A stretch of 64,000 nucleotides of DNA. Source: JANSWP01 sp041941305 (GTDB lineage: Bacteria > Bacteroidota > Bacteroidia > Chitinophagales > Saprospiraceae). The notes under the pieces were generated by a model. The model did not search any database, was not told the origin of the DNA, and saw only the letters and a program-made list of their open reading frames with translations. Positions 35,329 through 43,748 of this stretch are shown here, piece after piece. The stretch's first letter is position 1. Each line of letters starts with the position of its first letter. The translations under genes and the position numbers were made by a program. The stretch covers positions 47,880 to 111,879 of the forward strand of contig JBGTQJ010000029.1 in assembly GCA_041941305.1 (NCBI GenBank), given 5' to 3'.

Positions 35329-36867
35329 ATGCTTGATGTCGTAATTGGTCTGGTTTTCATGTTTTTATTACTCAGTTTACTCATCACGATTGTCCAGGAA
35401 ATGATTGCTGGTTGGCTTTCTTTAAGAGGGAGAAGATTGGAACGTGCAGTCCGAAACCTGCTGAGTCCCCATTTCAGAGACCGCAATCCGCGCCTTCTTG
35501 AGGTTGTATTGCGAAAAGTGCTATCTAATTTTCTGTACATCATTTCTTTTGGGTATTCGGAAAGAAGCAAAAATGATCGACACGACAAGCTCGAAGAATG
35601 GAAAAAACACGAACACTCAAATGACATGAAGGGATGGGGTGAATCACTCTATAAAGTCTGGAACTTTCTTGCATCTCTGTTTGACTTCAATGAAAAAAGG
35701 GATGACCCTGTTACCTTGGAAAAAGCGCTTTGGGATGGTTTAAAGAATAAAAAAGAGAACAAAACTGGGCCTCAACTAACTGAAAAAGAGATTGAAGCCG
35801 TGTTTGAAGAGTGTCTTTATGACAAGTGGTATTTGAATAAAAAACCTGGACATTATTATTCTACCCAAAAAGCAGCAACTGCTCTGCATCATTGTAAAAC
35901 AGATGAAGAACACAAGCGGTGTATTAAATATCTTTTTCTGGCAGATCATTTTTTCGAAAGCCCAATGTATCGTCAATTGATTGGAAATGAACGCCATCGA
36001 CAACCTTCTTATATGAATTCAGAACGGTTTGTCTCCATTTTAATTCAGTTTTTTGCTGGAGAAACGAAATTAAAGGAATTCAATCAACATGATGCAAGAG
36101 AAGCCATCCAACATTTGCCAGTTGGAGATTTGAAAGATAGCCTTACATCTTTTATTAATGATTCCAAAAGTATCGACGATTTTAAAATGAAGCTCTCCGC
36201 CTGGTACGACAATGCGATGGAAAGGGTTAGCGGCAGGTTTAAAAGATATATGCAACGGTTCACTTTCTACCTGGGTTTATTCCTTGCTATTGTTTTTAAC
36301 GCCAATACTTTTGAAGTCTATTCTAAACTTTCGGTGGATACAGAAGCCAGAGCAGCCATCATTGGTCAGGCTACCAGTTTTTTAAATGAAAACAAAGACT
36401 TGCTAGATGGTTTAAATAATCAGAACCAAACAAATTGGGGAGAACAGGATTCTTTAGCGGCCAAAGAGCTTTCCGATGGAATTGACTCTATTAGGAAAGA
36501 AACCAAAGAAGTAATCACCAATAGCCTGGATGAATTTTCAAATTCTATTGGTTTAGGTTGGGAAAATGGGGTATTGGATTGGGATCTCACCAAAAAAGAA
36601 GGACATTGGATCCCAATCCCATTTATCGATAGATACACCTACCAGGACTCAAAGCTTAAAATCGTTTTATCAGAGCTTTGTAGGGGCTTATGGGGTTGGC
36701 TCGTTACTGCGCTTGCAATCAGTCTGGGAGCCCCATTCTGGTTTGACATGCTCAATAAACTGATTAATATTCGAAATGCTGGGCAAGTAGCACAACGTCT
36801 TGCCCAAAATAGTAGAACTGTAGAGTTGAAGGAGGGACAAGAGGTAAGGGATAAGGCAGTGGGTTGA
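35329..36867 (+). CDS. Conserved membrane protein of unknown function
   Basis: The 512-residue protein has an N-terminal membrane helix (MLDVVIGLVFMFLLLSLLIT) leading into VQEMIAGWLSLRGRRLERAV. A long charged, probably cytoplasmic middle follows. One hydrophobic segment lies at about 310-330 (FYLGLFLAIVFNANTF), and a C-terminal helix reads GWLVTALAISLGAPFWFDML, then NKLINIRNAG. The N- and C-terminal signatures occur in a widespread bacterial family with no assigned role. The start is set at ATG 35329; an upstream in-frame ATG at 35092 lies inside the susCD terminator. It is followed 87 bp later by the subtilisin gene. Confidence 0.75.
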   Translation: MLDVVIGLVFMFLLLSLLITIVQEMIAGWLSLRGRRLERAVRNLLSPHFRDRNPRLLEVVLRKVLSNFLYIISFGYSERSKNDRHDKLEEWKKHEHSNDMKGWGESLYKVWNFLASLFDFNEKRDDPVTLEKALWDGLKNKKENKTGPQLTEKEIEAVFEECLYDKWYLNKKPGHYYSTQKAATALHHCKTDEEHKRCIKYLFLADHFFESPMYRQLIGNERHRQPSYMNSERFVSILIQFFAGETKLKEFNQHDAREAIQHLPVGDLKDSLTSFINDSKSIDDFKMKLSAWYDNAMERVSGRFKRYMQRFTFYLGLFLAIVFNANTFEVYSKLSVDTEARAAIIGQATSFLNENKDLLDGLNNQNQTNWGEQDSLAAKELSDGIDSIRKETKEVITNSLDEFSNSIGLGWENGVLDWDLTKKEGHWIPIPFIDRYTYQDSKLKIVLSELCRGLWGWLVTALAISLGAPFWFDMLNKLINIRNAGQVAQRLAQNSRTVELKEGQEVRDKAVG

Positions 36868-36954
36868 GCAATAAAACTTTGAATTTCTAAGGATGGAGTC
36901 AAACCTGAAAATCATTAAATTCTAATTCAATATATATCCCTTAAATATTTGCTT

Positions 36955-38181
36955 ATGGAAGTAAAAGCACTAAGAAATACCAATATTCGTAAATCGTGTA
37001 CCAGATTAGTTGATAGTGATTTAATTGGTCAAATTAACCACAATGTGACTTTTGAAATCGTTGACCAAAAATTTAAGGGAATCACCCAAAAAGCAGATGG
37101 ATTTGGAGAATCTGATATATGGTATAAAGACAATAATGGCTGGTTTTATTGGAGTGGATCATTGGAAATCCAACCACCGATTCCTACAAATATTGAAACA
37201 GTAGAACTTTCAGAACAACCTCAGCCGACACCTACTGTACCTGTACCTATCACAGATCCAACTCAAATACAATGGAACTACAACACACTTATCAAAAATG
37301 TACCTGCAACCTGGTTGACCACAGAGGGAGCCAATATCAATATCATCATTATTGACAACGCTTTTAATTTGAACCACCCTGCGCTTAAACATTTAGATAT
37401 TGCAGGTCGAAAGTACGACGCCACAGTTACCAATTTCATGGATAGCACTGGAAATGATACCATTACAGGTGCAAATTCAGATCATGGAAACGAGGTGACC
37501 AGCATGTTGGCAGCCATGCCATTTACTACTTTTAGCTTGAAGGGAGTAGCCACAAAAGCCAATTACTTTTTCATTAAAGCCAATAGAAGTTTTAAACACT
37601 CGAAGTATTTTGTGAATGCACTGGAATTGGCGACTCAAAAATTAAATGCCGATATCATTTCTTTCAGCATTCCGTTTATGGCCAGAATTTCGCCTCAGGA
37701 CGAAACCCGCAGAAAAAATGTTATGGCTGTCATTGAATCGGAAAAAATTGCACTGATAGGTTCAATTGCCAATTCAGAAAACCTAATCGACACCTTAAAC
37801 CAGGTGCCTTATCCTGCCAATCAGGCTGGAACTTTCACGGTGGGTGCTTTGACTCAAAAGATTTTCAATGACAATCCAGGAGCAAAATATTCTAACCAAA
37901 TCAGCATTTTGATGCCTTCTATTGAAAAATTCTTGTGTAATACTAATGCAAGTGATACTTTGGTTGGCTCAAGCAGTTTTGCAACACCATATTTTGCAGG
38001 TGTTTTGGCTTGTTATTTATCCCAACTAGGTGGTAGGGATCAATTAAAAACCAATCCTGCATTTCAATCCAAAAATATCAATCAAATTATCATGGAGGAG
38101 TTTGTAAAAGCAAATCAGCAAGTATTCAGATCTTATTCTGAATATGCGCAGGAAAATGTATTTTTAATTCCTCCACATTAA
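36955..38181 (+). CDS. Cytoplasmic subtilisin-like (S8) protease with N-terminal SH3-type domain
   Basis: The 408-residue protein has no signal peptide. Residues 1-70 resemble a bacterial SH3 domain (LRNTNIRKSCTRL, DIWYKDNNGWFYWSGSLE). A proline-rich linker follows (about 78-105). The S8 triad is intact: Asp134 (IIIIDNAFNLNHPAL), His177 (SDHGNEVTSML) and Ser341 (SSSFATPYFAGV, equivalent to GTSMATP). The oxyanion Asn is probably Asn273. The first Gly of GTSxATP is replaced by Ser. A subtilase without export signal, coupled to an SH3 module and a membrane protein gene, suggests a regulated intracellular protease rather than a nutritional one (inference). The start ATG 36955 is preferred over TTG 36949. 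Confidence 0.82.
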   Translation: MEVKALRNTNIRKSCTRLVDSDLIGQINHNVTFEIVDQKFKGITQKADGFGESDIWYKDNNGWFYWSGSLEIQPPIPTNIETVELSEQPQPTPTVPVPITDPTQIQWNYNTLIKNVPATWLTTEGANINIIIIDNAFNLNHPALKHLDIAGRKYDATVTNFMDSTGNDTITGANSDHGNEVTSMLAAMPFTTFSLKGVATKANYFFIKANRSFKHSKYFVNALELATQKLNADIISFSIPFMARISPQDETRRKNVMAVIESEKIALIGSIANSENLIDTLNQVPYPANQAGTFTVGALTQKIFNDNPGAKYSNQISILMPSIEKFLCNTNASDTLVGSSSFATPYFAGVLACYLSQLGGRDQLKTNPAFQSKNINQIIMEEFVKANQQVFRSYSEYAQENVFLIPPH

Positions 38182-38259
38182 CAGAAGAAGGGTCATTGGT
38201 GATGAATGATGAGCTGCTTATTATAAATCACTTTTATCAACCCACATAAAAAATCAATT

Positions 38260-40188
38260 ATGAGAAAAACAGTACTTCTTTTTTTACTCGGTTCCTTGTT
38301 TGCCAACTTTTTTGCGAATGGTCAAAATGCTGTGGCAGATGCCTTGAGACTACAATCCCTGGCAACATATGATGATGAATTTAAAGCCTGGACGCTGAAA
38401 GATACATCAGAAGTCTTTCACATCCTTGCCAAATACGATCCCGACTTACAAGGAACTTCTGGTGCATCCTATAGCGATGTTTTGGCAAAATACAATGCCA
38501 GTAATAACCCATTCATTTGTGCCACCTGTCCGATTACAGTTTTACCACCGGGTTTCTCTATTAGCAGTTTCAATGCTGGAGGTGGTGGCTTATTCTCAAA
38601 GATTGGCGGTTTAGATGTCACCAATCTGGCAGATGGTTTAGCGCAATTTCTGGTGAAACGCACCAAAGAGGAGTTAAATACTGCATTTTTTTCCCGATTC
38701 AAGGAAGCGCTAGACAAGCATGAAGAATTTCAAAAACTGTTCCCCAACACCTATGCCGTTTTTCAATTAATAGGAGAGCAAGTTTACCAAATCAATACTT
38801 ACCTGGATGCCATTCGATCTGCATACATCCAGGATTTCAAATCACTTCCAGGTCACTTATCCGATTATTTACGAGAAGCCAACCATAAAGATATTTTCAA
38901 GAAAAAGTGGATGAAGTACCTGGTTCCGGATTTGTTGACGGCTGCTCAAATGGGCATTGATGGCACTTCACCAGTTACGATTATTAATTATTTGGCAGAC
39001 AATCTGCCCTTTGATTCGGCAGGGGTGGTTGGTTTGGAAGGAGGCGTCAAAACCGCCCAGCTATTATCCAATCTACTCCAATCAGGAGACCCAACAAGAA
39101 TTTACGTCAGTCAATCGCAAATCAACCAGCTTTTACTGAAGCAGCCAGCTTTTGATATTTTCCTGGCCTTTATGTATCAGATGGATGGTGGCAATATCGA
39201 ATACGTTACAAAAGATACCACGATTTCGCTCAGAGAAGCTTTAAGGAATAAAGATCTGCAACTTGGTTTACAACTCAAACAACATGTGTATAACCTCGTA
39301 TCCTATGGCAAATCGCTTGATGACGATTTTCGCTCCCTGGCGACAGATACTTCTCTGACAAAGAATAACAGGTACCAGACCTTTTACAATGCTATGAATA
39401 CCATCATTGAAATCATCAATGAAGGATTTGAAATTCGCATGACATTGACAGGGCAACCAGTTTCTGCGGAGGAACAAAAAGTAATTCGGGTGCTTCAATT
39501 ACTCAACGAAATCTATCTGGATGTAAGATTGAATAATTTCAGTTCTGTAATTGTAAAATTGACTGAATTACTTGAATTGTTACTACAAGACAGCCATTTT
39601 GAATACAAAGATGCCTTACTCAAATTTGGTTCCTTTATGGCGGCTATGGCTCAGGCTGATTCTTCCAATGAAGTAGCAGATATAATCGAAGCATATGCCC
39701 TGCCAGCAGGTAGTTCGACAATGAAGAAATACTCCAGGTTCAATATGTCCATCAATTCCTATGTTGGTCTTTTTGGAGGTAAAGAAGAATTGAGAGATGT
39801 GGAAGGCAATCCAACGGAATGGACTGGCTCCCTATCCGCACCCCTTGGATTTGCTGCAAGCTGGGGCTTGGATGGAAAAGGAGCCATTTCACTTTATGGA
39901 AGTTTAATTGATATTGGAGCCTTAACCGCCTTTCGATTCAACGATACAACGACAGTTGATATACCCAAAATCAAATTAAAGAACATTTATGCACCTGGCG
40001 TCTTTTTAGTATATGGCTTGCCAAAAAACATTCCCGTATCAATAGGTGCAGGCATGCAGGTGAATCCTGGATTGAGAGAAGTAAATACAGCTGGCAATAC
40101 AATTGAAAGTAGCACAATTCGCTATGGAATATTTATTTCAGTGGACATCCCATTGTGGAATTTGGTAAACATCCCGCGATCGGATTAG
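38260..40188 (+). CDS. Exported protein with helical body and C-terminal barrel-like domain
   Basis: The 642-residue protein has a signal peptide ending in NGQ. Residues about 25-480 are mostly helical (RFKEALDKHEEFQKLFPNTY, LNNFSSVIVKLTELLELLLQ), with a short Gly-rich stretch (FNAGGGGLFSKIGG) and a Cys pair (FICATCPITV). The last 160 residues alternate polar and aromatic strands (FNMSINSYVGLFGGKEEL, AASWGLDGKGAISLYGSL, SSTIRYGIFISVDIPLWNLV), suggesting an outer-membrane beta-barrel or barrel-associated domain. I do not recognise the family. It follows the subtilisin gene by 78 bp on the same strand and probably forms one operon with it and the membrane protein. Confidence 0.7.
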   Translation: MRKTVLLFLLGSLFANFFANGQNAVADALRLQSLATYDDEFKAWTLKDTSEVFHILAKYDPDLQGTSGASYSDVLAKYNASNNPFICATCPITVLPPGFSISSFNAGGGGLFSKIGGLDVTNLADGLAQFLVKRTKEELNTAFFSRFKEALDKHEEFQKLFPNTYAVFQLIGEQVYQINTYLDAIRSAYIQDFKSLPGHLSDYLREANHKDIFKKKWMKYLVPDLLTAAQMGIDGTSPVTIINYLADNLPFDSAGVVGLEGGVKTAQLLSNLLQSGDPTRIYVSQSQINQLLLKQPAFDIFLAFMYQMDGGNIEYVTKDTTISLREALRNKDLQLGLQLKQHVYNLVSYGKSLDDDFRSLATDTSLTKNNRYQTFYNAMNTIIEIINEGFEIRMTLTGQPVSAEEQKVIRVLQLLNEIYLDVRLNNFSSVIVKLTELLELLLQDSHFEYKDALLKFGSFMAAMAQADSSNEVADIIEAYALPAGSSTMKKYSRFNMSINSYVGLFGGKEELRDVEGNPTEWTGSLSAPLGFAASWGLDGKGAISLYGSLIDIGALTAFRFNDTTTVDIPKIKLKNIYAPGVFLVYGLPKNIPVSIGAGMQVNPGLREVNTAGNTIESSTIRYGIFISVDIPLWNLVNIPRSD

Positions 40189-40210
40189 GTGAATCAATAC
40201 ACTAATTGAA

Positions 40211-40308
40211 TGAAAATGAAAATGAAAATGAAAATGGTTCAGCAACAATATTTTCATTTTAATTTTCATTTTAATTTTAATTTTAATTTTAATTTTAATT
40301 TTCATTTA
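40211..40308. repeat. Large hexanucleotide inverted array
   Basis: Four TGAAAA/GAAAAT units (40211-40236) are followed after a 14-base gap by ATTTTCATTTTAATTTTC and five further TTTTAA-type units to 40308. The two halves are complementary, so RNA from either strand can form a long hairpin. It lies between convergent genes. Confidence 0.7.
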
Positions 40309-40382
40309 CTTTGAATAAATGGTATTCTATCGGCTCCTTTTCTAAGGTTTCCCCAGACGAAACAAGGCGAAGGGCTCCAGAC

Positions 40383-40459
40383 CTGTAGGACACTACAGTA
40401 CGACTTTTTTCCTTCAGGCTTGGAAGCCTTCACCTTTTCCGCTTATCGACCAGAGGTCG
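40383..40459. repeat. Cluster of three small palindromes
   Basis: CTGTAG-GACA-CTACAG (40383-40398), AGGCTT-GG-AAGCCT (40416-40429) and CGACC-AGA-GGTCG (40447-40459) follow each other within 77 bases. The phrase CGAAGCGAGCTTC after the last one recurs as CGAAACGAGCTTC about 55 bp on. No gene lies here. Confidence 0.5.
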
Positions 40460-40580
40460 AAGCGAGCTTCATAGTTTTATGGAAAGTGGACAAAAAAAAT
40501 ATAATTTGTTGACCGAAACGAGCTTCCTAAATAATATTTAAAAAATGAATTTTGTTGAAAATAAAACTGGGTGAATTCCA

Positions 40581-43493
40581 TCAGACCGTGTCTTCAAAAA
40601 CCTCCACCCAATGTTTACTTTCCCTGCCACAAAAATGATCAATTTGATGGCGGCAACTAAATCCACAAGCGACAATCACTTCATCTTTTCCAATCTTTTC
40701 AATAGCTGGGAACAAGACCTCCTCCCCTACTTTTTTAGACAATTCATAATGCTCCTTTTCATAACCAAAAGAGCCCGCCATTCCACAACACCCCGAGGGG
40801 ATTTCTGAAACTTCGACCCCAATCCCTTCCAGAATATGTTTCATAGATTTTGTTCCGTACAGTGCTTTCTGATGACAATGCCCGTGGATGTGAATTTTGT
40901 GGTGCTTTGGCATCGGGAAGCTGAATTCATCCAAAATGCCCATTTCTATATCTTCAGAGAGAAAAATATCTATCATTTTCACGCCTGCTTTTAGTCTTTG
41001 AGCCAGTTCTTCATCTTCCAGTAAGTCCGGTAAATCGTCATTTAGTGCGGCTGCGCAACTTGGTTCACAAACCACCACCGGAATGCCTGCCTGAAGGTAT
41101 TTATCAAGGTGTAACGCAGTTCTGAGTCCATCTTTTTTAGCATCCTTCAGAAAACCCTGCGAAATACGAGGTCTTTGACAGCATCCAACATCGGCGATTA
41201 TTACTTCATAACCCAAATTTTCGAGCAAGTTTTTGGCTGCAATTCCTATATTAGGGTCATGGTAATTGAGGTAGGTATCGGCAAATAGGGCGACCTTCAT
41301 GGTAAGACTCGTAGCGCGGCTCTCCAGAGCCGGTCCATTGCTCGATACCTTATCAAAGTCCTGTTTTGCACGGCTCTGGAGAGCCGCGCTACGTTTGTAT
41401 GTTGGCAAAATCCTTCGTTTGTCAATGCCAACTATCTTTTCCAAAACCCAACGGAACAACTTCGTCCCCTGGACAAAATTCACCAAAGGCGCCAGTCTGC
41501 CTGAAAACAATCGTGCCATTCCTGTAGAGTGTCTGACAAATCGGTCTCTTATCGGAATCCCTTTTTCCTCAAATCGTTTCTGCCAAATTTCGCTTTTCAA
41601 CTTGGCCATATCCACATTACTGGGACATTCGGATTTACAGGCTTTGCAAGAAAGGCACAAATCCAGCGCATCTTTTACACGTTCATCCAGCAAACCTGCT
41701 TGCCCTAATTGTCCAGATATGGCAAGTCGAAGGATATTCGCCCGCCCTCTGGTAGAATGTTCTTCTTCACGTGTGGCGCGAAAACTGGGACACATAGTTC
41801 CACCGAATGTCTTGCGACACTCCCCTACCCCAGTACAGAGGTGAACCGCATTGGCAAAGCTTTGGTCTTCGCGATATTTGAAAATCGTTTCCACCTTTTG
41901 ATCCGCATATTGAGCACCATAACGCAGGTTTTCATCAATAGGAGGCGCATCGATTATTTTCCCTGGGTTCATCAGGTTTTGAGGATCAAAAAGCTGCTTG
42001 ACTTGTTTCAATGCTTCATAAATCTGTTCTCCAAAATAATCCTTCAAAAAGGGAGATCGAACCAAACCATCTCCATGTTCACCACTCCACGAGCCTCCGT
42101 ATTTTTTCACTAAATCGAAAGTTCCTTGAGCAATAATTTTGAATTTTTCAATGTGTTCTTCCTGTCTCAAATCCAGGAAAGGGCGAACGTGAATCACACC
42201 TACACTGGCATGGGCATAAGCTGCAACTTTGGTTTCGTATTTAGCACACAATTCCAGGACTTCTTCCATATATTTTGGCAAATGCTCAATGGGTATTGCA
42301 GCATCTTCAATAAATGCCAATGGTTTTTCAGCAGTCTTTACGCCCAACATTAAACCCAATCCTTTTTTACGAACTGTCCAGACATCCTGCATCGACGATT
42401 CATCCGAAAAAACGGGATAAGCATATCCGTAATCCTTTTGCTGCAAATCTCCAATCATTTGTTGAGCCCGGCTTTGAATGGCTTCTTCTGTATCACCATA
42501 AAATTCAACAATCAAAATAGCCTCTGGATCTCCTTCAATGAAATGGCACAACCGGCTGGTTTCCAGATTTTCGCGACTTAATTCAATGACATGTTTATCC
42601 AGGATTTCTACTGCAGCAGGGTTAAAATTCAAAATAGGTTCAACTGAGCGAATGGTTTCCAAAAAATCATGGTAGTGGACAACACAAAGAGATTTGTATT
42701 TAGGTAGCTGTTCTAAATTAATTTTTGCTTCCAAAATGACCCCTAATGTGCCTTCACTCCCACAAATCAATTTGCTTAGATTCCAGTCTTTCTTCCCTGC
42801 GAATTCATCCAAATTGTAACCCTGCACCCGACGCATGACTTTGGGAAAGCGTTTTTCGATTTCAGATTGGTTTTCGAAAATAAGTTGTCTGAATGCTTTA
42901 TAAATGTCTCCTTCCCTATCCCTGCGCTCAGCTTTATTTGAAAGCTCTGAAATACTTAAATCTTTGAATTGCATTATGGTTCCATCCGCCAAGGCCACTT
43001 TCAATTCCAATATATGATCCACCGTTTTTCCATATAAAATGCTTTTTGTACCAGAGGAATTATTGCCAATCATACCACCCACATTGGCTCTGCTTGAAGT
43101 GGCAGGGTCAGGCGCAAAATGCAAATTGTGTTTTTGCAATTCCTGATTCAGCACATCCCTGACGAGTCCTGGTTGGACGATTGCCCATTTTTCTTCCACA
43201 TTCACTTCCAAAATCTGATTCATGTATTTCGAAAAATCCAAAATCATGGATTGCCCAACTGTCTGTCCAGCAAGGCTGGTACCTCCACCTCTGGGAAGAA
43301 TAGAAGTTTTGTGGTCAACAGCTATTCTAATAGCAGTTTGTACATCTGCTTCATCCTTGGGTAATACGACTGCTACCGGTTGAATTTGGTAGAGACTGGC
43401 ATCAGTTGAATACATCCCCAAGGAAGCAGCATCGGAAAGTACTTCACCTTTTATGTGGAGTTTTAGGTCTTGGATTAGGAGTAAACCTGACAT
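40581..43493 (-). CDS. FAD/Fe-S 2-hydroxyacid dehydrogenase (GlcD-GlcF fusion type)
   Basis: The 970-residue protein joins three parts. Residues 20-535 are a GlcD-type FAD-binding domain (SILPRGGGTSLAGQTVG, NVGGMIGNNSSGTKSI, GSEGTLGVILEAKI). Near residues 565-640 is a 4Fe-4S region (CLSCKACKSECPSNVD and CTGVGECRKTFGGTMCP). Residues 735-970 hold two CCG-type cysteine motifs (VGCCQRPRISQG, GCCGMAGSFGYEKEH). This is the architecture of membrane-associated D-2-hydroxyglutarate or D-lactate dehydrogenases, which pass electrons to quinone. Residues about 701-728, between the Fe-S and CCG parts, are encoded by a palindromic repeat (41310-41393) and are probably an insertion. An internal Met right after it could start a separate CCG protein. 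Confidence 0.9.
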   Translation of the reverse strand: MSGLLLIQDLKLHIKGEVLSDAASLGMYSTDASLYQIQPVAVVLPKDEADVQTAIRIAVDHKTSILPRGGGTSLAGQTVGQSMILDFSKYMNQILEVNVEEKWAIVQPGLVRDVLNQELQKHNLHFAPDPATSSRANVGGMIGNNSSGTKSILYGKTVDHILELKVALADGTIMQFKDLSISELSNKAERRDREGDIYKAFRQLIFENQSEIEKRFPKVMRRVQGYNLDEFAGKKDWNLSKLICGSEGTLGVILEAKINLEQLPKYKSLCVVHYHDFLETIRSVEPILNFNPAAVEILDKHVIELSRENLETSRLCHFIEGDPEAILIVEFYGDTEEAIQSRAQQMIGDLQQKDYGYAYPVFSDESSMQDVWTVRKKGLGLMLGVKTAEKPLAFIEDAAIPIEHLPKYMEEVLELCAKYETKVAAYAHASVGVIHVRPFLDLRQEEHIEKFKIIAQGTFDLVKKYGGSWSGEHGDGLVRSPFLKDYFGEQIYEALKQVKQLFDPQNLMNPGKIIDAPPIDENLRYGAQYADQKVETIFKYREDQSFANAVHLCTGVGECRKTFGGTMCPSFRATREEEHSTRGRANILRLAISGQLGQAGLLDERVKDALDLCLSCKACKSECPSNVDMAKLKSEIWQKRFEEKGIPIRDRFVRHSTGMARLFSGRLAPLVNFVQGTKLFRWVLEKIVGIDKRRILPTYKRSAALQSRAKQDFDKVSSNGPALESRATSLTMKVALFADTYLNYHDPNIGIAAKNLLENLGYEVIIADVGCCQRPRISQGFLKDAKKDGLRTALHLDKYLQAGIPVVVCEPSCAAALNDDLPDLLEDEELAQRLKAGVKMIDIFLSEDIEMGILDEFSFPMPKHHKIHIHGHCHQKALYGTKSMKHILEGIGVEVSEIPSGCCGMAGSFGYEKEHYELSKKVGEEVLFPAIEKIGKDEVIVACGFSCRHQIDHFCGRESKHWVEVFEDTV
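41310..41393. repeat. REP-like inverted repeat inside a coding sequence
   Basis: Two 23-bp arms (41310-41332 and 41371-41393) are perfect reverse complements around a 38-base spacer. Each arm contains its own palindrome, GGCTCT-CC-AGAGCC or its complement. The ends read CGTAGCGCGGCTC. It is translated in frame on the minus strand as LQSRA...LESRA within a linker of the FAD/Fe-S dehydrogenase. Confidence 0.85.
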
Positions 43494-43748
43494 GGGGGAA
43501 AGCTACGGAAAACGAAACAATCAAATGGCTTTTGAAGTGGAAATTATTTCCTTAAATGTTTGAACGACTGGTAGTAAAGCCTGAAAGAATCGTACCGAAA
43601 GAAGTTATAATTTATTATCAATTCAACCCTTCTCACGTCCTAGCCCTGAAGGGAATTCAGCCCGCTTTCTTCGAGAGTGGGAGGCTTTCCCTTCAGGGCT
43701 AGGACCTGGGAAAGGAGACATAACTTCTTAACACACGACTCTAAAAAA
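43494..43748. repeat. Intergenic REP-like inverted repeat
   Basis: Within this gap, 20-bp perfect arms lie at 43637-43656 (GTCCTAGCCCTGAAGGGAA) and 43686-43705, with a 29-base spacer. Each arm contains CCCTGAAGGG or its complement, which can also fold alone. Nothing else is seen in the gap. Confidence 0.75.
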
